A DNA stretch of 64,000 nt from Thiomargarita sp. (GTDB lineage Bacteria > Pseudomonadota > Gammaproteobacteria > Beggiatoales > Beggiatoaceae), in contig DYNP01000010.1 in NCBI GenBank assembly GCA_020721005.1, positions 122,863 to 186,862 of the forward strand, read 5' to 3'. The notes under the pieces were generated by a model. The model was not told the origin of the DNA and made no database searches. It saw only the letters and a program-made list of their open reading frames with translations. Positions 1 through 8,934 of this stretch are shown here, piece by piece. Both the position numbers and the translations under genes were made by a program. The first letter of the stretch is position 1. Every line of letters starts with the position of its first letter.

Positions 1-715
1 GGTAAGTGGGGAATTTCATGAAGAAGCCGGTGCCCATTTCCAATTTGGGACCACTGAAGTTGGGTCCACTGTGGCAGCTGGTACATCCGATCTCCAAAAA
101 GGTTTCCATGCCTTTAATTTGTTGTTTGTTCAGGGCTTTTTTGTCGCCTTTGACATAACGGTCATAGGGGGAATTGGGGGTAACCAGGGTTCTCTCGTAA
201 GCGGCAATGGCTTTGACAGCATTATCGGCAGTCATGGGATTCTTATCCCCTTCAAAAGCAGCTTTGAACAGGTCAGCATAGCCGGGAATGTTGGCTAACA
301 TCTTTATGACGGCGTCCCAGTCTGGCATTCCCATTTCAATGGGGTTGGTGACTGGTCCCTTGGCTTGTTCTTCTAGGGTGGGGGCTCGGCCATCCCAAAA
401 TTGTACGCTTAAATGGGCAGCATTCCAAACGGAAGGGGCTCCACGTCCGCCTCGTTGGTCAGCCACGCCTATAGAGTTAGGTCGGTTGTCATCTCCTCCA
501 GCCATGACGTTGTGGCAAGAGTTGCAAGAGACGACGCCATTGCTGGATAAACGGGGGTCAAAGTAGAGGGTTTTACCGAGTTCTATTTTGGCAGCAGTTT
601 GGGGATTGTCCTTTGGAATAGGTGGAGTATCTGGAAGTGCTTCCCATTGGGCAAGTAGGGGAGGGGTGAAAATGCTGAGGAGTCCAGTGATAAGGAGGGG
701 GGTTGCAAGTTGCAT
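1..715 (-). CDS. Di-haem cytochrome c peroxidase (CcpA/MauG family), 3' end cut by window edge
   Basis: The minus-strand frame opens at ATG 713-715 and stays open to base 1, giving 238 codons without a stop, so the C-terminus lies outside. Residues 1-22 form a signal peptide (MQLATPLLITGLLSIF, then LLAQ), pointing to the periplasm. Two haem c sites are visible: CNSCH at about residue 67 and CTSCH about 147 residues later. The surrounding text (ELGKTLYFDPRLS, WDGRAPTLEEQA) is typical of bacterial di-haem peroxidases that reduce H2O2 with electrons from small c-type cytochromes. An exact substrate or MauG-like role cannot be decided from this fragment. The peroxidase call is firm. Confidence 0.93.
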   Translation of the reverse strand, partial: MQLATPLLITGLLSIFTPPLLAQWEALPDTPPIPKDNPQTAAKIELGKTLYFDPRLSSNGVVSCNSCHNVMAGGDDNRPNSIGVADQRGGRGAPSVWNAAHLSVQFWDGRAPTLEEQAKGPVTNPIEMGMPDWDAVIKMLANIPGYADLFKAAFEGDKNPMTADNAVKAIAAYERTLVTPNSPYDRYVKGDKKALNKQQIKGMETFLEIGCTSCHSGPNFSGPKLEMGTGFFMKFPTY

Positions 716-807
716 AGAGGTACCTTATGGGGTGGTAATTTAGGCGGTTAGTTGTGAAGTGAGTTTTTAGGGAAGGTGGTTTTTTTTCTAAAAGGGCGGT
801 GGCATTT

Positions 808-1125
808 TTAGCCAAAATGACAGAGGTAGTGTACTGGATTGTGCTCAAGGGCTTCGATTTGAAATGAAGTTTGAGCGGCTACGTTGAAACTTTGTCCTTT
901 TTCGACAGTTTGCCAGTCGGTGTTGGCGATGTTGATCCGACAGTGTCCTTCCACAATTTCCATTTTTTCAGCGACGCCAGTGGTGAAGGTGAGGGGAGAT
1001 CCAGGCAGGATGACGCCTACACTTTTTTTAGTGCCGTCTGGGTACAATAGGGTATGACTGACGCATTGGCCGTTAAAGTAAACATTGGCTTTGGTTAGAA
1101 TACTGACTTGGTCAATTTGCTGCAT
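808..1125 (-). CDS. ppnP: Pyrimidine/purine nucleoside phosphorylase PpnP (YaiE/DUF1255)
   Basis: This 105-residue protein is a small single cupin-like barrel. It has the family signatures SVGVILPGSPLTF, the EKMEIVEGHCRI strand, DWQTVEKGQSFNV and a C-terminal YLCHF, collinear with E. coli PpnP (about 94 residues). The family cleaves nucleosides phosphorolytically to base plus pentose-1-phosphate. It is transcribed towards the cytochrome peroxidase, with about 90 bases between them, so the two may share a message, but their functions are unrelated. The extra N-terminal residues (MQQIDQVSILTKANVYF) match the usual start region. Start ATG is at 1123-1125. Confidence 0.88.
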   Translation of the reverse strand: MQQIDQVSILTKANVYFNGQCVSHTLLYPDGTKKSVGVILPGSPLTFTTGVAEKMEIVEGHCRINIANTDWQTVEKGQSFNVAAQTSFQIEALEHNPVHYLCHFG

Positions 1126-1317
1126 GAGTTAATTCTTTAGTAAAATTGGGATTTTGGGAGGTTCCGATATTTTTTTCTTATCAAACGTCAATCAATGAGA
1201 CCTTTGTAGGACCTTCCCTAAGTTTCTACTTTTTCTAAAGGAAGAAGTTAGGGAAATTGCTGAGTCGATGTTTATGATAACTGATCTTGATGGTAAAATC
1301 CAGAGGGAGTGGGTTCA

Positions 1318-1962
1318 TTATCCTCCAGCTCCTGTACCCATAATTTTAAGTAGATTGTCTTGAATTTTGAGAAGTTCTTGTTGGGTGGCTGCGGGCAGTT
1401 TTTGAGTGCTACTTAATAGCAGTTCCATATTGAGGGTGGCTAGCCAGAATTGGGCGTGTTGGTCCTGATAAAGAGCGATACGACAAGGTAGGTAAACCGC
1501 CAATTCAGGGGTATATCGTATTAGCGTTTGTAGAGTATCTCCCCCGCAAAATTCAAAAATTTCTACATGAGGGATTTTTCCGTCCCGATAATCCTGAATA
1601 AGATGGGTGTTCACCAGTGGAAATTCCAGTTGTTGGGCTGTTTCGCGCAGAGAGGAGTTAACTTGAGTGGGTGCTACTCCTTTATCCAAAGGTATTTTGA
1701 TGAGCAACGCCGTGGCTATATCCTTTTTGAGAGCTTGTTGTATGAAATGACCGAATAAAGTGATAAACTTTTCATCAAATGGGCGGATTATCTGTTGGCC
1801 CTGACCATAGAAAAGGAGTAGAATGCCTATGAACATTATCCCAAACAGGGCCAGCAGGTTCCTCAGGGCGTTGAGGGCAAAGTGAATTATCTTCAGCACA
1901 GTGTTCTGAAATGAAGGTTTGTAAGGTGCAAATTGAGGTGGATATTCAACTTTGGGTGGCAT
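1318..1962 (-). CDS. Membrane-anchored DUF302 protein
   Basis: This is a 214-residue protein. Residues about 35-55 form one hydrophobic membrane segment (NLLALFGIMFIGILLLFYG). The C-terminal half has the DUF302 pattern: a cysteine in EIFEFCGG, followed by L..ELAVYLPCRIALY and a strand with QFWLATLN. DUF302 domains are dimeric alpha/beta modules common in sulfur-oxidising bacteria, and their biochemical role is not established. It stands alone on the minus strand, and the 28-bp repeat array begins 37 bases upstream of its start. The function is not inferred. Confidence 0.75.
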   Translation of the reverse strand: MPPKVEYPPQFAPYKPSFQNTVLKIIHFALNALRNLLALFGIMFIGILLLFYGQGQQIIRPFDEKFITLFGHFIQQALKKDIATALLIKIPLDKGVAPTQVNSSLRETAQQLEFPLVNTHLIQDYRDGKIPHVEIFEFCGGDTLQTLIRYTPELAVYLPCRIALYQDQHAQFWLATLNMELLLSSTQKLPAATQQELLKIQDNLLKIMGTGAGG

Positions 1963-1999
1963 GTACTAACTTTTTTTAGCATCAACATTCCTTTATTTC

Positions 2000-2411
2000 G
2001 GAGTAGAGGCTTTAGCCGGTCAACCATGGAGTAGAGGCTTTAGCCGGTCAGCTATGGAGTAGAGGCTTTAGCCGGTCAGCCATGGAGTAGAGGCTTTAGC
2101 CGGTCAGCCATGGAGTAGAGGCTTTAGCCGGTCAGCTATGGAGTAGAGGCTTTAGCCGGTCAGCTATGGAGTAGAGGCTTTAGCCGGTCAGCTATGGAGT
2201 AGAGGCTTTAGCCGGTCAGCCATGGAGTAGAGGCTTTAGCCGGTCAGCCATGGAGTAGAGGCTTTAGCCGGTCAACCATGGAGTAGAGGCTTTAGCCGGT
2301 CAACCATGGAGTAGAGGCTTTAGCCGGTCAACTATGGAGTAGAGGCTTTAGCCGGTCAGCTATGGAGTAGAGGCTTTAGCCGGTCAACCATGGAGTAGAG
2401 GCTTTAGCCGG
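2000..2411. repeat. 15-copy tandem array of a 28-bp unit
   Basis: A 28-bp unit beginning GGAGTAGAGGCTTTAGCCGG repeats head to tail from 2000, with the last partial copy starting at 2392. The first 22 bases (through TC) are invariant in the first 14 copies. Variation is confined to two transitions two bases apart in TCA[A/G]C[C/T]AT. The unit length is not a multiple of three and no repeat-encoded gene is evident. The unit equals one arm of the ~95-bp palindromes found elsewhere in the window (for example 14864-14958), so the array looks like amplification of half of that element. It ends about 175 bases before glmM. Confidence 0.97.
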
Positions 2412-2585
2412 TTGGGTATGATAAAAACGGAAGAAACGGTTTTCTCCAGTTAAGATCTGTCAATTTAAGCAAGATTAGCGCCATTACAGGTTTACCCAAG
2501 TTCCCAGTAAATAGGAGCTGTTTTGCAGTCTCATTGGCACTGACTTGAGATTTTAAGGAATCCCATAATGAGGGAAGTTTAATTC

Positions 2586-3959
2586 ATGACAGCACGATGT
2601 AAATACTTTGGTACCGACGGCATTCGCGGTACAGTAGGCGAGAGTCCAATTACCCCGGAGTTCATGTTAAAACTGGGATGGGCAGTCGGTCAAGTGCTCA
2701 AAAATGGGCCTCAACGCCATAAGGTATTAGTTGGTAAGGATACCCGCATTTCCGGGTATATGTTTGAGTCGGCTCTGGAGTCTGGATTGTCGGCTGCTGG
2801 GATGGATGTCCGTTTACTAGGTCCCATGCCAACTCCTGCAATTGCTTATTTAACACGAACTTTTCACGCTCAAGCAGGAATTGTAATCAGCGCATCTCAC
2901 AACCCTTATCCGGATAACGGTATTAAGTTTTTTTCCCACGCTGGAACCAAGTTAGCGGATGAAGTGGAATTGGCGATCGAATCCTGGTTGGATCGTCCCA
3001 TGCGTACCGTATCGCCAGAACAATTGGGTAAGGCGGAACGAATTGAAGATGCGCCTGGACGTTATATCGAATTTTGTAAAAGTACTCTACCTTTCGATAT
3101 CGACCTCAAGCAATTTAAGTTGGTGGTGGATTGTGCGCATGGGGCAACTTATCACATTGCCCCCAATGTTTTTCGGGAATTGGGGGCTGAGGTCGAGACT
3201 TTAGGTACTCAGCCGAATGGACTCAACATTAATGACCGATGTGGAGCAACTTATCCTCAAACCCTACAAAAGGCAGTATTAGAACTGGGGGCTGATATGG
3301 GTATTGCTTTGGACGGTGATGGTGATCGAGTCATCATGGTTGATCACCAAGGAAATATCCTAGACGGGGATGATCTTCTTTATATTATCGCCATTGCCCG
3401 ACATCAAGCTCAACTTTTGACCGGTCCTGTGGTAGGAACTTTAATGAGCAATCTGGGATTGGAGCAGGCCTTACAGCAGCGAGGAATCCCTTTTTTGCGG
3501 GCTAAAGTGGGAGACCGCCATGTTTTGGAATTGCTCCAACAGCAGCAGGGTATTTTGGGCGGAGAAACGTCTGGACATTTGTTGTGTTTGGATCGAACAA
3601 CCACTGGAGATGGCATCGTCACGGCTTTGCAGATACTTGCGATTGTCATCCAAACTCAGAGCCAACTGGCTGAACTCAAAAGGGGGCTGCATAAATATCC
3701 CCAAGTCCAGCTTACAGTTCCTTTATCCTCTTCATCAACAGGGGAAAATGCTTCCGCCCAAGACATATTAAATCATCCTGAAATGAGGGCAGTTCGGCAA
3801 CAAGTCGAGAAAATACTGGGTAATACCGGACGTTTTTTATTACGTCCTTCAGGCACTGAACCTGTGATTCGGATCATGGTAGAAGGTCCAGAGGGCAAAC
3901 TCATTGCAGAACTTGCTCAGCAATTTGCTGTAGTACTCCAACGTATTGCTGGGGAGTGA
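2586..3959 (+). CDS. glmM: Phosphoglucosamine mutase
   Basis: GlmM converts glucosamine-6-phosphate to glucosamine-1-phosphate, which GlmU (16929-18290 here) uses to make UDP-GlcNAc for peptidoglycan and lipopolysaccharide. The 457-residue protein starts [13 protein letters not shown], has the phosphoserine loop VISASHNP near residue 104, the metal loop DGDGDR near residue 243, the sugar-binding GGETSGH, and the C-terminal phosphate-binding [12 protein letters not shown]. Length and motifs are those of complete bacterial GlmM. Upstream lie the 28-bp array and a GAGGGAAG ribosome site. In many gammaproteobacteria glmM follows folP, which is not present here. Confidence 0.98.
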   Translation: MTARCKYFGTDGIRGTVGESPITPEFMLKLGWAVGQVLKNGPQRHKVLVGKDTRISGYMFESALESGLSAAGMDVRLLGPMPTPAIAYLTRTFHAQAGIVISASHNPYPDNGIKFFSHAGTKLADEVELAIESWLDRPMRTVSPEQLGKAERIEDAPGRYIEFCKSTLPFDIDLKQFKLVVDCAHGATYHIAPNVFRELGAEVETLGTQPNGLNINDRCGATYPQTLQKAVLELGADMGIALDGDGDRVIMVDHQGNILDGDDLLYIIAIARHQAQLLTGPVVGTLMSNLGLEQALQQRGIPFLRAKVGDRHVLELLQQQQGILGGETSGHLLCLDRTTTGDGIVTALQILAIVIQTQSQLAELKRGLHKYPQVQLTVPLSSSSTGENASAQDILNHPEMRAVRQQVEKILGNTGRFLLRPSGTEPVIRIMVEGPEGKLIAELAQQFAVVLQRIAGE

Positions 3960-4099
3960 AAACTGAACCATGAAAAATGCAAGCTCATGTGATATATTAG
4001 TTCATAGCAATTATCTAAACTTTAAGCATGAGTTACTATTACCATTTAAATGTTATAGTAAAACTAATTTAATAAATGGGTTAATAAGCGATAGACTAA

Positions 4100-4165
4100 C
4101 ACATGTAGGATCTCAAGTGGAATCGCCATGATGGGCTTTTTATTCGTCAACCCATCCTACATGTG
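4100..4165. repeat. Palindromic repeat of the GTAGGAT...ATCCTAC family
   Basis: CACATGTAGGAT (4100-4111) is the exact reverse complement of ATCCTACATGTG (4154-4165), with a 42-base centre containing TGATGGGCTTTTTATTCGTCAACCC. Shorter relatives with the same GTAGGATGGG / CCCATCCTAC arms occur at 9546-9579, 22551-22583 and 43548-43583. The rest of the 438-base gap between glmM and the ArsR gene shows no convincing gene. A 60-codon open frame across this element is judged spurious. Confidence 0.85.
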
Positions 4166-4397
4166 CTTCGTTTATACACTCTACGTTTGTCACTTAGGGG
4201 GCAAAGACACGCAGCACACTCCAAACTATGCAGACTTCAAGGTGGCTAGAGTTGGCTTATGCGGGAAGTTTATTCAAATGACGACACCCCCCAAAACTTT
4301 TAAAGATTAGATAAAAAATAAATAACAACCACAAATCCATACATCATCCTTTTTTAGCCCGTCATCATTACAATGCCCATTCACTGGAAACGCTTTT

Positions 4398-4736
4398 ATG
4401 ACATACAAACCCACCCCGGAGAATAACTTACCTTTTTCTCTGATCACGCATGATGAAGACATTGAGCGGGCCTCACGTTCCATGAAAGCCATGTCCCACC
4501 CATTACGCCTGAAAATACTGTGTACTTTAGGGGAAAAAGAGTACAGCGTGCAAGACATAGTTGACCAAGTGGGTACATCACAAAGCAATATATCCCAGCA
4601 CCTAGCCATACTGCGGGACAAAGGAATCTTGGCCTCTCGTAAAGATGCCAATCGAGTCTACTATCGAGTCAGTGATGCCAGAACCCTCCGCTTGATAAGC
4701 ATGATGCGGGAAGTATTCTGCTCCTTTTGTGCTTAG
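4398..4736 (+). CDS. ArsR-family transcriptional repressor, BigR/SqrR-like persulfide sensor
   Basis: This 112-residue winged-helix protein has the ArsR core: MSHPLRLKILCTLGE, the recognition helix region QVGTSQSNISQHLAIL, and the wing SRKDANRVYYRV. Cysteines fall at 42 and 108 (plus 111). That spacing of 66 equals the reactive pair described for the sulfide/persulfide sensors BigR, YgaV and SqrR, so a dithiol/polysulfide switch is inferred rather than metal sensing. Downstream genes encode a DUF2892 membrane protein and a rhodanese, the partners expected of such a regulator. No operator could be recognised with confidence. The classical arsenic-site CxC motif is absent. Confidence 0.85.
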   Translation: MTYKPTPENNLPFSLITHDEDIERASRSMKAMSHPLRLKILCTLGEKEYSVQDIVDQVGTSQSNISQHLAILRDKGILASRKDANRVYYRVSDARTLRLISMMREVFCSFCA

Positions 4737-4932
4737 AAAATGGAGTGTGGAGTGCAAATCTTGATTTGCACAAACATTTGTAGGATGCACATCCCACACC
4801 TAAAATTGTCGAGATATACAAAACTAAAGGCCGCATTTTAACCTAAAATAAGGACATTGGTTAACAATACCTACCGCTCTCCGAACACAACAACAAACCC
4901 TTCATCCTACTTCATTAAGGAAAATTATTACA

Positions 4933-5148
4933 ATGACTATAGAACGCATCGTAGTAAGTGCAGCGGGCACCTTCATACTACTCTCTCTCCTACTGGCCTA
5001 TCTTCACTCTCCTTACTGGCTGGGATTCACCGCTTTCGTTGGCTTTAACCTACTACAAAGCGGAATTACCGGGTTCTGTCCTTTAGCCATCATACTGGCC
5101 AAATTGGGCGTACCCAGTGAAGCACACAAAGCCCGTCTAAGTTCTTAA
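4933..5148 (+). CDS. DUF2892 inner-membrane protein
   Basis: This 71-residue protein has two membrane helices (about 8-25 and 29-46) followed by the family signature GITGFCPLAIILAKLGV, whose Cys lies at the membrane face. This is the domain fused to rhodanese in E. coli YgaP. Here it is a separate gene, 20 bases ahead of the rhodanese gene, so the two are probably co-transcribed and functionally paired in handling or exporting sulfane sulfur or thiocyanate-like products (inference). AAGGA (about 4917-4921) supports the ATG start. Confidence 0.85.
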   Translation: MTIERIVVSAAGTFILLSLLLAYLHSPYWLGFTAFVGFNLLQSGITGFCPLAIILAKLGVPSEAHKARLSS

Positions 5149-5168
5149 CTTCTCTTAATCACCAGATT

Positions 5169-5600
5169 ATGGAACAATTTATCCAATTTGCCGGACAACA
5201 CCTTTGGTTGATCACTGCCTGGCTATTCGTATTCGGTCTACTGATATGGACCTTTATTGGGGACGCTTTACAAGGAGTCCAACACCTCAGTCCTCAACAA
5301 GCCGCCTTACTCATGAATCATGAGAATGCTATTGTCGTCGACGTTCGTGAAGAAAGTGAGTATATTCAAGGACATATACTCGAAGCCCTGAACATTCCCA
5401 TCAGCAACTTATCCGACAAAATTCAACGGCTCACCCCCTATCAACTCCGTCCTGTAATAATAACCTGTTTAAGTGGCAATCGCTCCGTTCAGGCTTATCA
5501 TCGTCTCAAGAAGGCAGGCTTTACCCGTTTGCATAACTTAAAAGGCGGAATTATCGCCTGGCAAAATGCGAATCTTCCCCTCAATAAGGGAAAAAAATAA
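5169..5600 (+). CDS. Membrane-anchored rhodanese (YibN-like sulfurtransferase)
   Basis: The protein is 143 residues, the same length as E. coli YibN. A membrane helix at about 13-31 is followed by one rhodanese domain: AIVVDVREESEYIQGHI, the active loop CLSGNRS with Cys100, then GGIIAWQNANLPL. The six-residue active loop ending in S fits persulfide-transferring rhodaneses. Its position before secB-gpsA is the conserved gammaproteobacterial yibN place, but the glutaredoxin gene grxC that usually separates them is absent. It is also linked upstream to DUF2892 and ArsR, so it may serve both contexts. The catalytic call is firm; the physiological substrate is not known. Confidence 0.88.
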   Translation: MEQFIQFAGQHLWLITAWLFVFGLLIWTFIGDALQGVQHLSPQQAALLMNHENAIVVDVREESEYIQGHILEALNIPISNLSDKIQRLTPYQLRPVIITCLSGNRSVQAYHRLKKAGFTRLHNLKGGIIAWQNANLPLNKGKK

Positions 5601-5606
5601 CTCCCT

Positions 5607-5653
5607 GACAAGAGAATCTTCTACTGTCGATAACAGAGTCTATTTCTCTTGTC
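5607..5653. repeat. Perfect 10-bp inverted repeat between rhodanese gene and secB
   Basis: GACAAGAGAA (5607-5616) and TTCTCTTGTC (5644-5653) are exact reverse complements around a 27-base loop. It begins seven bases after the rhodanese stop codon. There is no T-run after the second arm, so a standard intrinsic terminator is not supported. A processing or partial-termination hairpin, or a binding site, is possible. Confidence 0.6.
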
Positions 5654-5714
5654 CACACTTTGCATGCAGCACCATTCACTTATCGACTGACTCTATATCT
5701 TAAGGATAACCCTA

Positions 5715-6170
5715 ATGCCCGAACAGATTCCTCCCGGAAAAAATACTGAACAATTTGTCATTCAACACGTATACACCAAAGATATCTCTTTTGAAACCCC
5801 CAATTCTCCCCATATATTTAAGGAAACCTGGCAACCTCAACTGCACGTAGAGATCACCAATGAAGTGTCTAATTTAGAGGATACTGTGTTTGATATCACT
5901 TTAAAAGTCACAGCCACCGTCAAGAATGCCGAAAAAACAGCCTTCCTGGTAGAAGTTCATCAGGCGGGCATATTCAACATTGCCGGATTTGACGAACCCC
6001 GGCTAAAACAACTCCTGAACACCACCTGTTTACACGTCCTATTCCCATACGCACGGACTGCCATCTCCAACTTGGTACTTAATGGCGGATTTCATCCCCT
6101 ATTACTCCCCCAACCCAACTTTGAAGTCATGTATGCTCAACGACTCAACCAAACCTCTAAGCCCAACTAA
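5715..6170 (+). CDS. secB: Protein-export chaperone SecB
   Basis: SecB is the cytosolic tetrameric chaperone that keeps preproteins unfolded and hands them to SecA. The 151-residue frame has the family features: QHVYTKDISFETPNSPHIF near the start, WQPQLHVEI, the VEVHQAGIFNIAGF strand and the LFPYARTAISNLVLNGGF helix. Its C-terminus (ERL-type tail replaced by AQRLNQTSKPN) is short and lacks a recognisable basic SecA-binding tail. An AAGGA site lies 8 bases before the ATG. gpsA follows 42 bases later, as in most gammaproteobacteria. Confidence 0.96.
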   Translation: MPEQIPPGKNTEQFVIQHVYTKDISFETPNSPHIFKETWQPQLHVEITNEVSNLEDTVFDITLKVTATVKNAEKTAFLVEVHQAGIFNIAGFDEPRLKQLLNTTCLHVLFPYARTAISNLVLNGGFHPLLLPQPNFEVMYAQRLNQTSKPN

Positions 6171-6212
6171 ATTCCCAAAATAATGAAAAGCGGTAACAGG
6201 ACAGGGGAATGA

Positions 6213-7205
6213 ATGCACTCTGAAATATTGGTATTAGGAGCCGGGTCTTGGGGCACCGCATTAGCCATGGTATTGGCTCGCAATGGGGGAAAAGTTCGGT
6301 TATGGGCCCGAGACCCAGAACAACTCAAATCCATGACCCACCACCGCCAGAACCTCAAGTATCTTCCAGACATACCATTCCCCCTATCCTTACAAATTGT
6401 GGGAGACTGGCAACCGCATATTCACACTGCCCAAGACCTGATCATTGCCGTTCCCAGCCATCATTTCCGCTCTCTATTGGAACAACTCGCACCCCATTTG
6501 GAAAACAAACAACTCTGTTGGGCAACTAAGGGCATAGAAGAAGGCACAGGCACTTTGCTCCACCAAGTGGTTCAACAAACAGTACCAAAACTCACGGGGC
6601 TTGGCGTCCTGTCCGGACCTTCCTTTGCAACTGAAGTGGCCAGAGAACTTCCCACCGCAGTCACGGTAGCCACCAATTCTTTAGCTTATGCCTACCACCT
6701 GGTCACCCTATTTCACAATCGCTATTTCCGCCTTTACACCAGTTTGGACATGATCGGCGTCCAAATTGGCGGTGCAGTTAAAAATAGCATTGCCATCGCG
6801 GCAGGCATTGCCGACGGCTTAGGCTTCGGTGCCAACACCCAAGCGGCCCTTATCACCCGCGGCTTGGCAGAAATGGTTCGTTTGGGGACCACCCTCGGTG
6901 GACAACGGGAAACCTTTATGGGACTGGCTGGTTTAGGCGATTTGGTACTCACTTGTACCGACAATCAATCCCGAAATCGGCGCTTTGGCCGCGCCTTGGC
7001 TCGCGGCTACACTGTTTCTCAAGCCCAAGCCAGCATTGGCCAAGTGGTGGAAGGCATCCGTGCCACTTCTGAAATTTATCGACTGGCTCAACAACATGCC
7101 ATCTTAATGCCCATTGTGGAACAAATCTACCACGTGTTGGAACAACATTACAGTCCACAAGAAGCAGTGCATAACTTGTTGGATCGTGAACCTAAAAGTG
7201 AATAA
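6213..7205 (+). CDS. gpsA: Glycerol-3-phosphate dehydrogenase [NAD(P)+]
   Basis: GpsA reduces dihydroxyacetone phosphate to sn-glycerol-3-phosphate for phospholipid synthesis in the cytosol. The 330-residue protein opens with the Rossmann loop VLGAGSWGTALAMVLA and contains the catalytic-lysine region CWATKGIEEGTG, SGPSFATEVA, and the substrate motif VGGAVKNSIAIAAGIADGLGFGANT (here IGGAVKN). GLGDLVLTCTDNQSRNRRFG is also conserved. The length is standard. The start shown is the ATG that leaves the usual short N-terminus; a preceding out-of-frame ATG overlaps it. Confidence 0.97.
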   Translation: MHSEILVLGAGSWGTALAMVLARNGGKVRLWARDPEQLKSMTHHRQNLKYLPDIPFPLSLQIVGDWQPHIHTAQDLIIAVPSHHFRSLLEQLAPHLENKQLCWATKGIEEGTGTLLHQVVQQTVPKLTGLGVLSGPSFATEVARELPTAVTVATNSLAYAYHLVTLFHNRYFRLYTSLDMIGVQIGGAVKNSIAIAAGIADGLGFGANTQAALITRGLAEMVRLGTTLGGQRETFMGLAGLGDLVLTCTDNQSRNRRFGRALARGYTVSQAQASIGQVVEGIRATSEIYRLAQQHAILMPIVEQIYHVLEQHYSPQEAVHNLLDREPKSE

Positions 7206-7366
7206 TAAACACGGTCCCTTTTCATGCGCAAAATGCTTATGGGAATCGGTGGATGACAGCGCGAAAAAAGCCCCCTTATCCAGCCTGCGCCAATTTGAAT
7301 TTTGCCAAAGTTGGTTTATGCAAGAGGTCTAATTTAGTTTTCATTCACAACTCAGTTTTTGCTCGA

Positions 7367-8719
7367 TCACCCCTTAAGCAATTCACTCAAAGTTTCCAAT
7401 TCCCCCAAGGTGTCTTCCAACACACTCCAAGCCCTATGAACTTTTGAATCAGGAGATTGATCGGGCAACCAGTGTAAATCCAAACGATCTTGATGAGCTG
7501 CCAAATGGGAACGAGTGAAACAGCGCCAACGTTCGCCCTCTTCCCTGACCGATTTGCCCAGCGGGTCTTCCCCATACACCAGTTCAAATGGTTGCAACTG
7601 TTCCCGAGTTAAGCGCACATATTGCCCAAGAATGGGGGCTCGACTGCGAGCGTCATAGCACCAAGTATATTCCGTTCCTTCTCCGTGATTTTGAGACTTA
7701 TAAAAAAAGAGTACATGAGCAGCCATGGCATGTGGATAAAACAGTCCCAAAGGCAATTTTAAAACGGTGTGTACCACGCAATGATCCAGCAATTTTTGGC
7801 GAATATAGTGGGCAGGGCCGGCGGCATTGAGTAATTGATCGGGCACGATAACGGCAGCTCGCCCGCCTGGTTTCAACATTTGGTAAAGGGTATGCAAAGA
7901 GGCCAGGGAAGCATCATGTTGATTGGAAATCACGTCCGTGTCACTGGTCAAGACACTGAATATTACATCTGCCTTGGGCCATGTTTGCAGATCGATGAGT
8001 AAACTGTCTTCCCATAACACGGGAAGTTTTTCCGGCTCGAAAATGCCATGCAATAGACAATTCATCAACGCCAAACGTTGACGGGAACGGTTTTGTTCTT
8101 TGCCCATCACTTGACCAGAGAAATTGGATTTGCCAGACAAATTGGAGGAGTTAAACTGAATTTCCTCTTGGATCACTTGCAAATAATGATTTACGGCAAC
8201 TATAAAGTGGCCCGTACCCGCAAAGGGATCTTGAATTGTTTCCTCAAGTTGGGGTTGAGTCAAAATGACCATAAGATCCAATAAAGGTCGAGGCGCCCGA
8301 AGTAATCCACTGTGATTTTCTCGCGCATAAATTTCCAAAAGTGTGTCATAAACTTCTCCACTGTCGGTTTGAGGAAGTGGATCAATATGAGATAAGGTGC
8401 TGATCAATAAGGCCAATTGGTCAGGTGTTTTCAAATGGGTTTTTGCTTCGGCAAACAGAGTTTGGACAATCGGCAGTGGACTTTGAAAATGACTTAAAAT
8501 ATCTGAGTAATATTCATACTGAGATTGACCTGCCAAACTGGTTAAAATATCCCAACTGCATGCAGTAGACAAACCCCGGGCTGGGGCCACTTTCAACCAC
8601 CATAACCAACTGAGCTCGGTTAGATAATCAGTATAACACATACTGCTGCTTTGATAAAAATTTCTGGCAGGCAGCCACAACCTCTGCGCAACGTGAGTTG
8701 TGATGTCCATATCTAACAA
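7367..8719 (-). CDS. HsdM-like adenine methylase homologue lacking the catalytic NPPF/Y motif
   Basis: The 450-residue protein resembles the methyltransferase half of type I HsdM. It has a region like the HsdM GQFFTPR segment (ENHSGLLRAPRPLLDLMV, about 135-152), the S-adenosylmethionine motif DPFAGTGHF at 164-172, and LKPGGRAAVIVPDQLL near 283-297. Where HsdM carries ADVI..NPPF, the text is ADVIFSVLTSD (250-260), so the base-flipping catalytic motif is replaced. No hsdS or hsdR lies nearby. It may be a non-catalytic SAM-binding protein or a decayed methylase kept in frame. Translation could also begin nine bases inside, at the second ATG. Confidence 0.7.
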   Translation of the reverse strand: MLDMDITTHVAQRLWLPARNFYQSSSMCYTDYLTELSWLWWLKVAPARGLSTACSWDILTSLAGQSQYEYYSDILSHFQSPLPIVQTLFAEAKTHLKTPDQLALLISTLSHIDPLPQTDSGEVYDTLLEIYARENHSGLLRAPRPLLDLMVILTQPQLEETIQDPFAGTGHFIVAVNHYLQVIQEEIQFNSSNLSGKSNFSGQVMGKEQNRSRQRLALMNCLLHGIFEPEKLPVLWEDSLLIDLQTWPKADVIFSVLTSDTDVISNQHDASLASLHTLYQMLKPGGRAAVIVPDQLLNAAGPAHYIRQKLLDHCVVHTVLKLPLGLFYPHAMAAHVLFFYKSQNHGEGTEYTWCYDARSRAPILGQYVRLTREQLQPFELVYGEDPLGKSVREEGERWRCFTRSHLAAHQDRLDLHWLPDQSPDSKVHRAWSVLEDTLGELETLSELLKG

Positions 8720-8934
8720 TACTTCAGGTTGAAGGTTAATTTTAGAATCATTGATTTGAAACTCACATCGTTAGTATAAATTGGGCCAATCTTAATCCAA
8801 CAAAGTATGAAAATTTTGTTGGGCTAGGGTGTAAAAAAGTAACCCATGCCTTAACATAAGTAATCAGTTTTTATAAAAAAATAGTCTCAGGTGGATAATT
8901 GAATTTCAACAGTGGCAATAGGGAGGTACGGTTT

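Noticed and set aside
2000..2411. CRISPR array
   Set aside because: The 28-bp units are contiguous with no variable spacers, and no cas gene is nearby.
4128..4310. 60-codon frame after glmM
   Set aside because: It runs through the GTAGGAT palindrome, has no ribosome site and no recognisable protein features.
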